From contig NC_079206.1 in assembly GCF_026745355.1 (NCBI RefSeq), forward strand, positions 41,711,036-41,775,035: DNA of 64,000 nucleotides, given 5' to 3'. The notes beneath the pieces are model-generated. The model was not told where the DNA came from. It made no database searches and worked only from the letters and a program-made list of their open reading frames with translations. Shown here piece by piece: positions 32,606 through 46,514 of the stretch. The stretch comes from Beta vulgaris subsp. vulgaris. Lineage: Eukaryota > Streptophyta > Magnoliopsida > Caryophyllales > Amaranthaceae. How positions within the stretch are numbered: position 1 is the first letter of the stretch; each line of letters starts with the position of its first letter. The position numbers were made by a program, and so were the translations under genes.

Positions 32606-33900
32606 TTGTGTGATATTGATAATGTTGAATTATCGTTGATTATAAATTAATATGTTAGAAATGACTTGTGTTTGTGTTGGTTGACTTCATAAATAGGAAC
32701 TATTGAATTGTAGTGAATTGTTGGTACTGAATTCAGATTGGAAAAATCCCTTTACTTAAGTGATAAATTAAGTTGGTGTAATGTTGGTTTTGGAAAATAT
32801 TTATGATTATCAATTAAGTCACCTTTTTCATCAAATTTCCACTAGTTTTTTCCTCACTGTTCTTCCTTCTATGATTAGTCCATATTTCTCATGATATACC
32901 TCCTATATACGTGTATTTGACCATGAGTTTTTTTTATCAAAAATTGCATAGTGGTTCTTTACTTGTATTAATATATCAGAAATTTTGTATATTGTATATC
33001 ATCAATTTGTTTGATATGTGTAGTGGTTTCTTTCGTGAGTATACTTATTAAGATGAAGGTGGTAAAGTGGAGATTGTAAGCATGTATCATTATTTATCCT
33101 TTTTATATTTATTAAAATGGAAGTTTGGATACTATATTATAAAGTCTATTCACTAGACCACCTTTGTATGCTAGATAAAACCTAGTGCTTCAGTCTTGCT
33201 AGAAAAATATAGTGCTTTAGTATTTGTAGATAACCTAATGATATGTGTCCATATTTGTATAATAATGTCCTAGTATCCTTGCCATGCACTAGTACTATAG
33301 ACTCCATATATTATGTGTGTGGATACATGCTTGAGACTGTAAAGTTTAAACGACTTGATATTTTAGATAGGTACTTTAAGTTTAATTGTATTTCTTTCAT
33401 TTTATTATGTGATTACCAATCTTCAACCTTTTCTTTTATTATATGATTATGTATTTAATTGCTTTTCGAGTTTCCATGATAACTTATCTTGTAATTGACT
33501 TTATTGTAGTATTATCATGTTGCTCCTCCGATTCTCGAGATAAAACTGATACTTAGGGAGCTATGAATACATATGTCGAAGATCAACATAAAGAACAAAT
33601 GATAAATGACCTTTACTTTGCTACTTTTTTTTTTTTTTACCTTAATCACTTTTTGGATGTACATACATATTTTTAGATATGGATCTGGATATTTATATAG
33701 AATGTATTATTATTTTTTAGTTTAGATTCATATGTAATTTTTTGATATTGATACATATAATACTTTTTAGAAGTTAGAAAGACGAGTATTTGTTGAGTTA
33801 TTTTGGATATATATGTTTTTAGAGGTTTGGAAATATCATCTTCGTTCAATATTTTTTGGATATACAGGTTCTTTGAGCATGTTGTTGTAGCTAGGCGATG
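32606..33900. other. AT-rich, nothing recognised
   Basis: No frame with protein similarity, no structured repeat. A T-run lies at about 33626-33637. Confidence 0.5.
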
Positions 33901-33929
33901 CATGAGTGATTTTTTTTTAAAATAAAAAA

Positions 33930-34270
33930 TAGCAATGATAACGGTTATAGGTAAAACCAGTTATCCCCATTATTTGAAAAGATAACAGTTGGGTGAGAGA
34001 GGGGTTAACTTTGTCTTTAACAAAGATAACATTTATTTAAGATAGGTGTTATCTTTGCCTTCTTTTAAAAAACAGAAAAATAGCAAACATAACAGGTATA
34101 TATGGAAGGCGTTTTCAAGTGGATATAACATTTGTAATAAAGAATTGTTATGTTTACCCTCTCAAACATAACACTTTCACCAGGTGTTATCTTTACCTTA
34201 CATTACGTTGACTTGGATAACGTCTCGAAATTGTTATGTAAATCCTTATTAACAACCGTAAAATGGACGA
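33930..34270. repeat. Clustered GTTATSTTT / AAASATAAC motifs
   Basis: Short motifs such as GATAACGGTTAT, GTTATCTTTG and GTTATGTTTA occur about a dozen times in both orientations. This looks like the subterminal array of a CACTA or similar transposon, but I could not find the paired end. Confidence 0.4.
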
Positions 34271-34489
34271 CATTATTAACAACCATGTGGAGGGTTGAAT
34301 TTTGGGGGTTTCAAATTTAAATGAGGTGGTGGAAGGAATTACGTCATAACAAAATGATAGAGATCTTAATTATGTCCTGACAAATAATATTTGTTAATTA
34401 TTTTGACCAAAAAAAGTGACGAAATATATATTTTGTGTTCAAAAAATATAATTCACCAACTAAACAATATCTCTTGAACTACTCATTAG

Positions 34490-37400
34490 TGAAGTTGGAT
34501 CGGAATGCTTTTAGATCGGGTTCTATTGGGTCGGAATGGTGTTGGGTCGGGTTGTAACAGCCCCCGTCCAAGCTTATGTTAAATATTAATTAAAACTATA
34601 CTTTCTAGCAATAGCGGAAGCAAAATCATAATCAAACGTTACGGAGGCTCTCACCTGCTGGAGTCAACCCATCAATATGGCTGAATTGACTCTACGAGCT
34701 AATCTTAAAATAAAACATTCATCACACATGAAATTAGGTTAATTATTACAGGCCCAAAATAAGATTTTAACATAAATTTAAACAATATTCATATAACAGA
34801 AGTAAGTCGCAAAATATGATCATGTTCAAGCTTGCATCCACTATCATAGTCGAGACATGACTTCATTATAGCTCTTCCATCAGACTACCTTAGCTTGCTA
34901 TTCCCTGCACAAGAGTCTGCCCCACCGGGACAGGTTCATAGAACAAAAATCAGCTTACACTGGTATGCAAATCAATCCGAAAAATAGATTATGGTGGCTG
35001 AAAACAAGGAGTGATCACACTCCGGATAATTTGCAAATCAATGCTAAGTAAGGTAAACCTTTATGTAAGATACACATTCAAGTATTCACAGTTTATGCAA
35101 TCGTCTACTACAAACACAATTTGAAAACTTTATTTGGAGCGTAGGAAGAGGATATCACAATGAGGTGTATTAGAGTACAACCTCCACACAATTCGGAGTT
35201 AAACTCCTACTATTTTCTCGCTTGCAAGCTTTTATAGGACATGTCCTTTCACATATTACACACATTCCTCTTCACTACGCAAAAAAACGAATTCATATTC
35301 TTTAATAACAAACACACTTACTAAAACGGTTTGTAAGAAGTTATATAAAACTTAAGCTTATAAAAATGATTTAAAGTTTGGTTAAGGATGGATTAATGGA
35401 CTTAGGGCAGTATCTACATGATTTTAGGAATTCCAAAAATAGTTTAAAAGAATCTACACAATCGATCTAACTAAACATAAGAATAATCTAGGTTTGATGT
35501 GCGAAATTTCGGACCTCATAACAAAGAATACTCTGAATAGAATTTGATCATCGATTTTGATTGAGTAATATAAGTGGAACATTTATGTTTAAGCTACTGT
35601 AAGTACATATATATCATTGAAAATGTTTCCCTTAAAAAGATTATAGGAAACCCGATATAGTTCATTCTTAAAATGTAGTTTATAAATAGTTTTCGGAACC
35701 TCTAATGTAATCTGAAATGATGTAGAAGATTCTTATCAAGGTATATCATGAACACCATGTTTCTTTATCAATAATAACTAATAATAAGTTCAATGCAATC
35801 CTTTTCCAACATTGATCACATTTCCAAGTAAAATCACATAGTAAAACATGCCTTTAACAACACTTTTTAGTATAAAACTCTACCTTCATCCTAAAGGATG
35901 TTCTTAGCTATTAACACACACTTATATGACCACCTAATATCATCCAACCTACTGCCTACTACCAAAATCCATCCATAATACCAAAATTCACCATTCTTAA
36001 CCAAAACGAGTAAAATCCACATACTATTCTTCCTAAGGTAAGAAAAGGAGTCCTTTTTCATTTGTTGTACCAACATGCAAAGGTTTATACTTGTATATCA
36101 TCAAAATAAAGAGTTCAATAACCATTCCAAAACAAAAATTCAACCTTAATTTCGTTCCAAAATAAATCTAATAACTTCCATCATACTTAATCTCCAAAAA
36201 GGGATCGAATTTGCATACCTTAACTTGTAAATGGTGTAACTCGACTTCTCCTTGTTCTTTTTGATGAGATTTTTACTTCTTTGGAATCCTTAAACACCTA
36301 TTTACATCCACACAAAAATTCATAAGGATTTACCTAAGGGAAGTATTTCAATTTACTCAAACAAATCAACATACCTACTGTTTTTCTGGTTGAAGAAGAT
36401 GGTTCTTTTTCTTGAACTTCTTGGCCACGAAATGGTGATATTTTTGCTTCCCAATATGCTCCTATATGTAGTGAATGATAATCAGACTTTGCATGCATAG
36501 ATTAAGAGACAAAAATCCAAGAAACGAAGCTGAGAAGAGCTTCTGGTTCTTACCGCCAGAACTGGCGAGTAAGATGAGGGAGAAAGAAGTGTTTTGGGCA
36601 GAGGGAATTTGTTTGTTTTTGGTGATGAAACTTATATAGGATGTGAAGGTATATGTGAGGAAGGTATGGGTGCATTACTTCAGCCTTGGTAGACCCATTT
36701 GGGTTGATTAATGTGGTTCCATTCCACTTAGTGCATTTCAGAATTTTCCAGCTCTTCTCATTTGTCTTAATATGACTCAAAATCTTATAATATACCATAT
36801 GTTAGTGGTCTAAGACCCACAATTGATCTTATTATACTCTAAACATCCTCAACATAAAATTTACTTGATATACCTAACCTCATACCCTAAATGAAATTCT
36901 AAAGTCCATTCTATTAAGCGTAACCGTTAATTTGCTTAATAGTTGAACATAATTTCTATCTTCCAATAGTCCTCAATTTCCACAACTCAACTTCTTAAAA
37001 TAATATATCGATCCTAAGTGTTCACATGTAACTTAATAATATTATTATCTTTATATAATTCCTTCTAAGCACTAATTACACACAAGCACAAATTATTTTT
37101 ACACACAACTTATCATACGTATTACCTACGTACGGTCACATTTAAATTTCACGATTTAAGTTATTTAATCATATACTAATCCTTTATTATTTACCGGCTG
37201 TTACACGGGTGATAAATGGGTTGGGTCACAACTGGGTCGGTGAAAACTGGGTTGGGTCACAACTGGGTCGCCCGCTTACTAGGTTAGGTCACAACTGGGT
37301 TGATTAATAACTGGGTGGGTTTAACTGGGTCATTGGTGGGTGAAGTTGGATGCAGGTTATTTTGGGTCGAAAACAGATTGGGTTTGGGTTGTTGTTCACG

Positions 37401-37560
37401 GGTGCAACTGGGCACAGGTTAACCTGGGTTGGCCTAATTCAGGTTGGATTACCAATTCCACGGGTTCAACTAGGCACAGGTGGATGTTGGGTCGGAATGG
37501 GTCAGCTTTTCAACCGACCACTCTCGGCTCGGAACAGATTGGGTCTGTGTCATATGCGGG
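34490..37560. mobile_element. GGGTC/ACTGGGTCG-rich element interrupted by a solo LTR
   Basis: 34490-34552 and 37206-37560 share GGGTTGGGTCACAACTGGGTCG-type low-complexity repeats and are separated by the solo LTR at 34553-37205. The frames at 37340-37790 are by-products of the repeat. Ends are not resolved. It is probably hAT-like. Confidence 0.5.
34553..37205 (-). mobile_element. Solo LTR, 2.65 kb (TGTAACAGCC...GGCTGTTACA)
   Basis: Ten-base inverted ends TGTAACAGCC / GGCTGTTACA are flanked by a perfect 5-bp duplication CGGGT (34548-34552, 37206-37210). Length and a shared phrase near 34950 (CAGCTTACACTGGTA) tie it to the LTR at 39820-51190 in the same orientation. No interior or second LTR lies inside the duplication, so it is a solo LTR. 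Confidence 0.85.
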
Positions 37561-37599
37561 TTCACCCGTGGGCCAGCCAAGTTTTCAACACCTCTATTC

Positions 37600-39805
37600 T
37601 CCATTACTCCCTTATGATTCTCTACTATTTGAATTATGTAATCAAACACCTTTCGGTAACGCATCTCCATTTATCACCTTGCTCTGTTCGTTCGAGCTTG
37701 ATAAAACGATACACCTTGCTATATAATACTATCTTTGCTTGGTTCTTTCTCAGCCAAGACATCCTCCAAGATTATATTATAATACTCTAAATCGAGAAAT
37801 ATTAAACCCATCTGCGACCTTGATCCTTATAATCTTAACTACGTAATCTCTAAATAATCATTTACATAACTCGGCCCTATATCAGACATGTAAATTGTCA
37901 TAATGAAGTTTAACAAAAACGCACTAGAGATACATAAATGCGCAGTCCCCAAACGACAACAAATAAGCAAAGGCTTTACAATGTTTCCTTTTTCTTTCCT
38001 TAAACCACGTCACTTGAAATCTCCTGCAGCTCTGGTGTATCTTTGACCTCCCCTTGACGTTTCCATCTTCGCTCCTTGATTCCCCCGTCTGTAAATCTTC
38101 GCCTTTTCTTCAATGTTCTCTACTTTAAAAAAAAAAAGAAAATTCCATCAGCGCTTACTCTAGAAAACAATCATATGACTTCCCCAAGGTCGGATAAGAC
38201 CCAATTCTCTTGAGTTTCAATTCCTCAAAATTAAACAAAACTCGAGTTCCACTTCTTTTTTTTAATATTCAATTTACATATTTGAGGAAATCATATGCCA
38301 AATCCATTATATACAGATTCCATTCAGATAAGTAATATCAAAATTTCAAATTCCAAAACGGTTTCTGTACTGCAAAACATATAAGAGAAACATATAACTT
38401 ATTCGTATTCAAGTTCATTTCACAATCGACACCCAAAACGTAGCCAACTACAACACATGTGCTTGGAGGTATACAAGTTATTTATAAAACAAATCACAAA
38501 GTACTTGTAACTAACATATATAGACTCCAAACGTTTAACCTGGTCAATTCCCTATCACAATTTGTAATCCCCCGATTAGGTTATTACCCAATCCTATTAA
38601 TTCTTATATTACTGAAATGATATCCATATTTTCAGAGTTACAGCCCCCATACCTTCTACCTTGATAACCATATTACATCCTTACAAATTGTCTACGACAA
38701 TTATTATTGTATGCTAATAATTCTTACTTTATATCACCTTATTATACCTAAATCTACTAGGATTTAGCTATCTATCTGAAACTTATACTCCAATTACTTA
38801 CAGTTATTATCCATATTAATCTCTAATACATAACTTACAGTAGTACTTCTTAATGTTTGAACATGCTCATATTACTCCTAACTTCATACTCGTTCCTTTA
38901 TAAACTCGTACCAATAAATTCCTAGCTCTCCATTTACACCACTAGCTTAAAGCAAAACAAATCTTATTTAAATAATACTAACGTAGCTAGTATGAGTTTA
39001 CATCCTCATATATACACTCTTTCTTCCAATTTGTCATCATAGTTTCACAACAAATTTATTTATAGTTACATTCATAAAAGAAATACTAACACAAAGCTTT
39101 AGCACAACCAATTATCTTCAACTCCTTCTTTATCTCCACGAGTTTTACATTCATACATCGTTCCATTGTCACAATTATCTGGTATGGCTAACCCCGTCTC
39201 TGGCACTCCAGAGTACCATTTATCTGACCTCCGTTTCTTACACAACATTTCCAACCTTAACAAACTCTTATCCTTATTGTTCATAATTACATCATAACCT
39301 TGAACCCTTCAGTAGTCCTATACATTTCTAACGGATTCCATTTGACTTGAAGAAAACTAGCCCATGGCTTACAAATCACACTGGCTTATTAAGTCCCTGG
39401 TTGGCCTTTAGTGGCACCTACAAACCTCTATAACCTCTTCTATCCTAAGACTGTGACATAGTGCCTAACTAGCATGGTAAACCACATCATTTACCATTTA
39501 TCAACAACATAATAGATGTCAAGTCCTCCTCTTATAAGCATGTTCTCGCTTATGCTTCCAAAAAAATCTACTCGGAACCATCTACACCAAAATCTCATTA
39601 CATTCAAATATACATTCATACATATAAATTCACATAGCACACACAAAATCACACACATGTTCACAGATTTGAAAACTTTTACGTACGTATATGAAATAAG
39701 TTTCAATTTTCCTTCCTTAAGAAAATACTTGTGTAAATACTCTTTACTTATTGTTCTCAAAACTTGCACTTCTAAAATACTTTATTTTGGATCTCGAAAA
39801 CCTTT
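37600..39805 (-). other. Probable non-coding interior of the minus-strand LTR element
   Basis: This lies downstream (on the minus strand) of the primer site at 39806-39817 and should be leader and gag of that element. I found no gag, protease or polymerase motif. The element is therefore decayed, non-autonomous or truncated on the left. Confidence 0.4.
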
Positions 39806-39817
39806 GCTCTGATACCA
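39806..39817 (-). other. Primer-binding site, initiator tRNA-Met
   Basis: GCTCTGATACCA is the exact reverse complement of TGGTATCAGAGC, the Met-initiator primer site, two bases from the LTR end. Confidence 0.88.
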
Positions 39818-42054
39818 CTTGTAACAACCCGCTCCAACTAGCATCTTAATTAAGACCTAATAGTGCTAATTACGAAGTTAAACTGCTAATCAGAGAGACT
39901 GTTAGGGCAGACTATCGCACCTTCCTTCCCAAGGAAAGGTAGAAAGTCCCAAAGTATCCAAGATTAATACGAAAATAAGTTATAATAAAATAGTTATTAC
40001 AACATATTTTAAGTACTCAGATTACAAATCGAAAATACATGTTTATCTTGCCAAGAATTATTGTATAAATCGATTTATCTCATAGCAGCGGATTAAACAC
40101 ATTCATCATGACTTCACATTTTCACATAAGAGCTAACTCGAACATTCTCTTTAATCCTGCAAAACAGATTAATCTGCCCCCACTAGGACATGTTTATAGA
40201 ACAAAACATGTCAGCTTACGCTGGTACACAAGTCCCCCAATTCCAAAATAATAAGGTTGCTGAAATTACGCAATCATTTCTTATACTCAAAGCATAAACC
40301 TATAGTGTTCGAGATACTTTTATGCTTATTCAAAAATACATTAATACTTGCTCAGAAATATGTTGGTTTTCCTGTAAACTTCCATAGAAATACTTTTGCA
40401 TATACATGAGAAATTTCCCATAATTATCTCAAGATATCACACATCATTCTTCATAGATAACGCAAATAATAATCTTAAACTTATCATAAGACATAGCATA
40501 ACTCCAAGGAAGGAACACAAATGGAGAGGGCTAAGCCACAACTCCAGACTTTTGAAGGACGTCTCCCCACCTTTTTTATTTACTGCTTACTTGCAAGACT
40601 TCTAGGTCATGACCCTACATAATGGAGCAATACATGCTCCTGGACAATACCCGCTCTAAACACATAATGAGCAAACCCGCTCTAGAAACATTGTTCACTT
40701 CCCCTTATAAAATAAAACTTGTCACCATATAAATATATTTATGCTCAACACTTGTACTTAAATATTTATACTCATATACTTATACTTAAATACGTATATT
40801 GATATAATTATACTTTTATGACTATACTTAAATAACTTACTTAAATACTTATTCATAATCATTATTTCAACCATCATAACAAACTTTAACTTATCAAAAC
40901 AAGTTTCATAAACAAGCTTGCTATGTCAAGTTCCATTGTTTTTGCAAAAGTGACTTGATAATCAGGTCTCAAAAGCATGTTGAGATTAGCTGAGGTGATC
41001 AAAGATAGTGTTTATCATGACAAGATAACATGTAAAGGTTTTATAGAAAGGCTATAAAATATATGGAAAGGTTATATCACACAAGTAAACATATGCCAAT
41101 TTTATAGTTTTCGATTTTGTGTTAAAGTAACGATAGCTGTTTTTATGCAAAAATCACTTGTAGCTCTTCACTACTAGAAAAAGAGTGTTTTCTCAATGCT
41201 TTTCCTCAATATTCTAGACACAAAAAAGTGTTGAGAAATTGATTCTCAACACAATGTAAAAGCGTCGAGATTTCACGCGTGGAGAATTCTCGACGCTTTA
41301 ATGCGTTGAGATTCTCGACGCAGAGACGCGTCTAGTTATGACTTGTGACACTGTTTTGTGTTGAGTTTCTCAACACTTTTCCGTGTCTCGGAATATTCTC
41401 TAGACACATTACAACATCAAGATTATTTTACCTCCACAAATAAATTTTTGGAGCCAAAAGAACTCTTAACACGCAAAAGTGTCGAGATTTTAGCCTAGAA
41501 AAAACATCTACAAACAGTAGAATAATGCATGAGTAGTTTATAATCAGTAATAATAATAATAACCACTATTTAATTGGACATGGTTCAAATATAATATATT
41601 ATAATTAAGCGATTTTCTTATAAAAATTATTTAGGTAGAAATGACCAATATATAATAATATATATTAATGATTAAAAACACACTAAAATATTCTGTTCGA
41701 TCACGAATAAAATAAGTCGATTTGATAATGTCTACTATCAACTTCTTCAAACCTTACAAAACAAAAGCATAACAAAAGAAATATATCTTTTACAAGGCCT
41801 TTTCAAATTATTAATAGATTTATGAGTTGTACTAATTTAATGGACGATCCTTGGCTTCGTTTCCTTCACCATCATCTTGAACCTTGAAAAAAAAAGAATA
41901 ATGACATAAGTAGTCTTAATTATATAATGTAATATATTATAGTGAGCGCCAATTATAAAAGATGTCAAAAAGTTAGTTAATGACAAAAGAAAAGAATATG
42001 TAACTAGCAAGCAAATTGATTTTGATAATTCAAGTGAAACAATAAATGATAATA

Positions 42055-42453
42055 TTATAACAATACCTCTATAGTAATCAAATGCATAGCTGACTTTGCA
42101 GCATCTATAAGTTGAGCAGAAGCTTTTCCATCACGCATCGCATCTAACACTAGAGAAAAATGTGTAGCATCGGTCTTCGTCATGTTAGTATGCTCATTAA
42201 TCTTCTTACTTATCTCTTTGTTTTGTTTTTCAAGTTCCTCATTTCTCTTCTTCAATAAAGACGTTTCCACAATGTTATCTAGTTCCACATGTCTCCTTTT
42301 AAGTTTTCCATTTCCTTCTTTTCTAAGTATACCACGCACCCCATGGATATCACTTTTTTTCACCCCAAATCCATATCCCTGGGGTCGTTCAGGTACTTCA
42401 TGTCCATTCATGACAGTTTGAAAGGCTTCATTCTCAACGTCAACACGAGGCAT
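42055..42453 (-). pseudogene. TNPA-like En/Spm protein (plant transposase, Ptta/En/Spm family), C-terminal part
   Basis: The 132 codons read EVPERPQGYGFGVKKSDIHG, then a strongly predicted coiled coil (LLKKRNEELEKQNKEISKK) and a C-terminal helix region. The PERPGYVRGMG-like opening followed by a coiled coil is typical of the Transposase_24 / Ptta-En-Spm family, which binds subterminal repeats of CACTA elements. Upstream exons are unclear in 42480-43250, so only this exon is supported. Confidence 0.65.
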
Positions 42454-43254
42454 AGAAGGATTACAAAGCTTTAATGAATCAACCTTTGCCTTTGCATCCT
42501 CCTACGCAATTGTTTAGGGAATAAATAATGTAAATATGATGATAGAAAAATAAAATGCAAGGATAGAGTAATGTGTTAGACCAAGTACCAAAAAGTCTGA
42601 AGTGTCTGTGCCTTCGAGATAGGTTCCATCCTTTCTCTTATGAGTTGCTTCCCAAAGTTCAATCAAGCTCATTTCTTCTCCATGCTCATCTTCCTATAAA
42701 TAATTAGTTACCTTGTAGTAAGTCTAAAATAAGTACTGGCATAATTATTAAACATAGAAAGCATTCTAAAACATCCAGAAAATAAGTACTAAAAGCTACA
42801 GTTTTAGTGAAATAGATGAACCAAATAGTAACAAAGACGTGAGTTAATAGTATCTTATTGCTTGTTAAATTACTGTTTCTAATTACACTTTTATTAATAA
42901 TCCATAGTCATTTATCAAATCACTAGTTTTAGAGCAAAGAAATATGTATTAGTTTTTTTTTGATCCACCACTGGAAGAGAAAACATTGGGATATTAGGCA
43001 TCTCATCTTAGAGCCATCAACCTTGTGACCCAATATGATAACTATGGGGTCAATTCCTCACTACATGGAGTGTCCAGAACACTCTAACTACAATACAACA
43101 TGCTGCCTTAGAACATAAAAATACATAAAGCAATCTCCAACAACTTATCTTTGATATTTCATCCCAAATCACAAATCCATTAATCTCATAGATTAATTAA
43201 GAAAATTATAATCAACCAACTAAACCAACATATAATTTCTTATAATATACCATA

Positions 43255-43440
43255 TTAGCAAAACAATATAAGCGAAACACACAATAAGTACTCTTGGCCT
43301 TCAACTTCAACCATTATTCCAGAATTTTGTGTCTTTCGATGTCTTTCACGATCCATGACATCAAATTTACAGCCACTAATTAGAAAACCTTTCACCCTTT
43401 TCACACGATTTAATGGACTACGTGTTAAAGCTCTTCTCAC
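43255..43440 (-). pseudogene. DUF4216 fragment of CACTA transposase
   Basis: RHRKTQNSGIMVEVEGQEYL is the start of DUF4216, which occurs C-terminal to the TNP2 domain in plant CACTA transposases (KTQNSGV.V). It is one short exon of the same broken gene as 44361-46514. Confidence 0.7.
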
Positions 43441-44360
43441 CTTTCCTTGTATACTACTATCATCTATATTGTGAACCTATGAATAAAAAATAGTATAGGT
43501 TAAATGATGTAGGTCATAACTTAAAAAAGGAATACAATGATCAAATTTAGAAGGCTTAAAACCTGGTTTTGCAACCATTCTGAGAATTCATAGATTATCC
43601 ATTCATTTTGAATGGTGTCGTTCGACTGATTTTCTGTAGTTTGAGTCTCTTCTTGCTTTTGACGTAAGAATTCACTAAAGACAAGCCAAAATGCAATGTT
43701 ATCTGACGATGTTTATGAATTTGATGAACTCTTATAATATAACTCATGGTGCTACTTACTGAATGACAGGTTTCATCTCATATGAGTGAAGCAAGACCTA
43801 ACGATGTGCTTGCCTTAAACTTCTATCATCAAGACGAACATTTTGTGTCATCCCAATAACACGACCTCCAGAGTTATAAAGATATGCATCCAAGTCTAGA
43901 ATGTCATCATCATTCCTTTTAGGTCTATTTAATATGGTCTCCTACACCTTCCAGGTATCTCGCACAAAATGTAAGTGTCTCCCTCAGCAATTATCCTTTA
44001 GCAATTGTCTTTTCAGGCTGGGCCTTATTACTTACGTGAGATTTCAGATAGGCTAAGTACCTTCAAGTAATGTAATTATGCTAATGTAGCAGGGAAAAAA
44101 ATTGTGTAAAAACAATTTTAGAAAATACTGACCTTTCTATGGGATACATCCATCTATAATGAACGGGTCCACCGAGTTTGACCTCTTCAACCAAATGAAT
44201 TAGTAGATGAACCATTATTGTGAAAAAGTTGGCAAAAACTCCTTCTCCATCTTACAAAGAGTAAGTTCTACCTTAGATTGAACGACATCTAATTCGTCCG
44301 GTTCAAGCACATTGGAGCATAATTTCTTGAAGAAGTAAGATAACTCGTCAAGCAAATCGA

Positions 44361-46125
44361 TCACTTTGTAGCCTTTGCTGCTCTTAAAGTAACGAGAAGG
44401 ATATCTTGCATCATGACATGATTGTCATGACTTTTCATATTAATAAGCTTCCGTTGGTTCACATTGACACACCTGTACAAGTTTGATCCATATCCGTCAG
44501 GAACTTTCAGCTTTTTCAGAACTCTTAAAAATCGATCTTTCTCTCTTAAAGACATGGTGTATGAAGCTGGGGGCATGTACGATACTCTATTGGCATGACG
44601 TTGAAGCCAAAGATGTGGCCTTATCCCCAACTCTTTAAGAGCTTTTCTGGCATTTTCATCATCTCTCCTCTTATCCATATCTAAAAGAATTCCCAATAGA
44701 TTATCACACATATTCTTTTCAATATGCATGACATCTAAGCTATGCCTTAAAAGAGTGTGCTCCCAATACTCTAACTAAAAAAATACGCTTCTTTTACTCC
44801 AAAGAACTTCATTAACATCATCCTCACAAGGACCATCGTTAACTTCATCAGCAGACACACCAACTTGTCCTCTCCCTCTTTTTTTCAACTCTTCGTAGAA
44901 GATATGTTAGTCTTTCCGTAAACATGTATGATCCCTTCTTGTTGCTTCAAGACCTCCGATCCACTTTCACGAACTGGAGCAATACCATATTCCGGTTTAC
45001 CATAATATAAAGCAGCTTCACTGCGATAAGGATGATCAATAGGTAACAAATCTTACCTCCAAATCTATATGAGTTAGTAGAATGAGTGCATATAGGGCAA
45101 GCCTTATAACCTTTTGTACTCCATCCAGATAACATGGCATATGCCGAAAAGTCACTAATAGTAGAGTGCAGGGCTGCTCGGAGCTTAAAAGTTTTGCCCA
45201 CTATAAGCATCAACACCTTCCCATAACATTTTTAACTCATGAATTAATGGCTGCAGGTACACATCAATATCTATCCCCGGACCAGATTTCCCAGGAATTA
45301 CTAAAGATAAAATAAAAGATGATGGTTTCATACAAAGCCATGGCTGTAGATTATAAGGAATCAAGACCACTGGCCATGTGCTATGATTGGTATTCATTAA
45401 ACGATAAGGGTTAAAACCATCACTTGCTAAACCCAATCTAACACTACGAGGATCTCTGCGAATTCATGATATTTTTCATCAAATTTTTTCCAAGCCAAAG
45501 CATCTGCTGGGTGCCTTAACATACCATCATGTCACGATCATCTTTGTGCCATCTCATGTCTTTTGTGTTTTTGATGACATGTAAATTCTCTTTAACCTAG
45601 GAATAAGAGGAAAATATCGCATAACCTTAGCTGGCTCACCTTTCTTACAGGCTTCTTTACCTTTCTCACTTATATCACCCTCCTTACCTTTAGCCGCCTT
45701 CCACCTCGACGTATGACAGATTTGGCACTCATCTTTTTCCGCTGAGTCACCCCAATAAACATGCAATTATTAGGACAAGCATCAATTTTCTCATAACCTA
45801 GACCCAAATCCTTAATTACCTTCTTTCCCTCATAATAGGATGACGGAAATTCCATTATTTGAGGAAATGCATCTATCAGAAGTTCAAGCAATTTTGTGAA
45901 TGACTCGGCAGACCAATGGAACATACACTTAAGATGAAATAGATGCAAAAGAAATGATAGCTTTGAAAATGTAGTACATCCCTCATAAAGCACCTCATCA
46001 GAAGCTTCAATTAGTCTTTTATATTTGATTTCTTCTTCTTTGGTATTGAAGGATGGAAGTTCAATATCTACCTCAGAAGGGAAATCATCCTTCTCATGCA
46101 TGTCGCCTAATACTTCCTCCTCCAA
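44361..46125 (-). pseudogene. TNP2 transposase of the CACTA element, broken
   Basis: Several frames in order on the minus strand carry TNP2 (Transposase_21) blocks. These are 45670-46125 (NCMFIGV), 45554-45766 (HVYWGDSAEKDECQICHTSRW), 45185-45436 (LASDGFNPYRLMNTNHSTWP, then PGKSGPGIDIDVYLQPLI), 44947-45216 (SAYAMLSGWSTKGYKACPIC) and 44361-44729 (MHIEKNMCDNLLGILLD, then LPPASYTM-like and KVPDGYGSNLYRCVN, the DUF4218 region). Frameshifts between blocks (for example the overlaps at 45670-45766 and 45185-45216) make it inactive. The enzyme would cut and move CACTA ends. Confidence 0.9.
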
Positions 46126-46226
46126 ATGTGGTTCTTCAAAAGATTGATCTTAAGGTTGAGAAGTGGATGGTGGAAAGCTAACACTAAATGCATCATTTAG
46201 CAAGCCCCGAATATCATCTCAACCTA

Positions 46227-46514
46227 CTATCGTTTCTTGGCTACTAAGAGGTCCTTGGGTACTACTTGTTTCATCATTTTATGGTGAAAGATCCAATTCC
46301 TATACTCCTTGTGAAAACCGTTAAACAAAATATGTCCCTCTACATCATCCGCACTATACCATTTACGCAACTTACACTTACTACATGGACATCGAGTTTT
46401 TCCTTCTATAAGAGTCTCTTTAGCTAGCTCAATGAAAGTCATGCAACCTTTATAAAAAGCCGGATCATCATTTCGTAAATCAATCCAACTCGTATCCATG
46501 GCTACACAAAACAA
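46227..46514 (-). pseudogene. Transposase-associated domain (N-terminus of TNP2 protein)
   Basis: MDTSWIDLRNDDPAFYKGCM, then RCPCSKCKLRKWYSADDVEGH and LFNGFHKEYRNWIFH, form the Transpos_assoc zinc-finger-like domain that precedes TNP2. The Cys pair CPCSKC is kept. The likely start is MDTSW at about 46499 rather than the upstream methionine. Confidence 0.85.

Noticed and set aside
34950..40240. 34553-37205 and 39820-51190 as the two LTRs of one element
   Set aside because: 34553-37205 has its own perfect CGGGT duplication on both sides, and the CATAC expected next to the other LTR is absent, so they are separate insertions.
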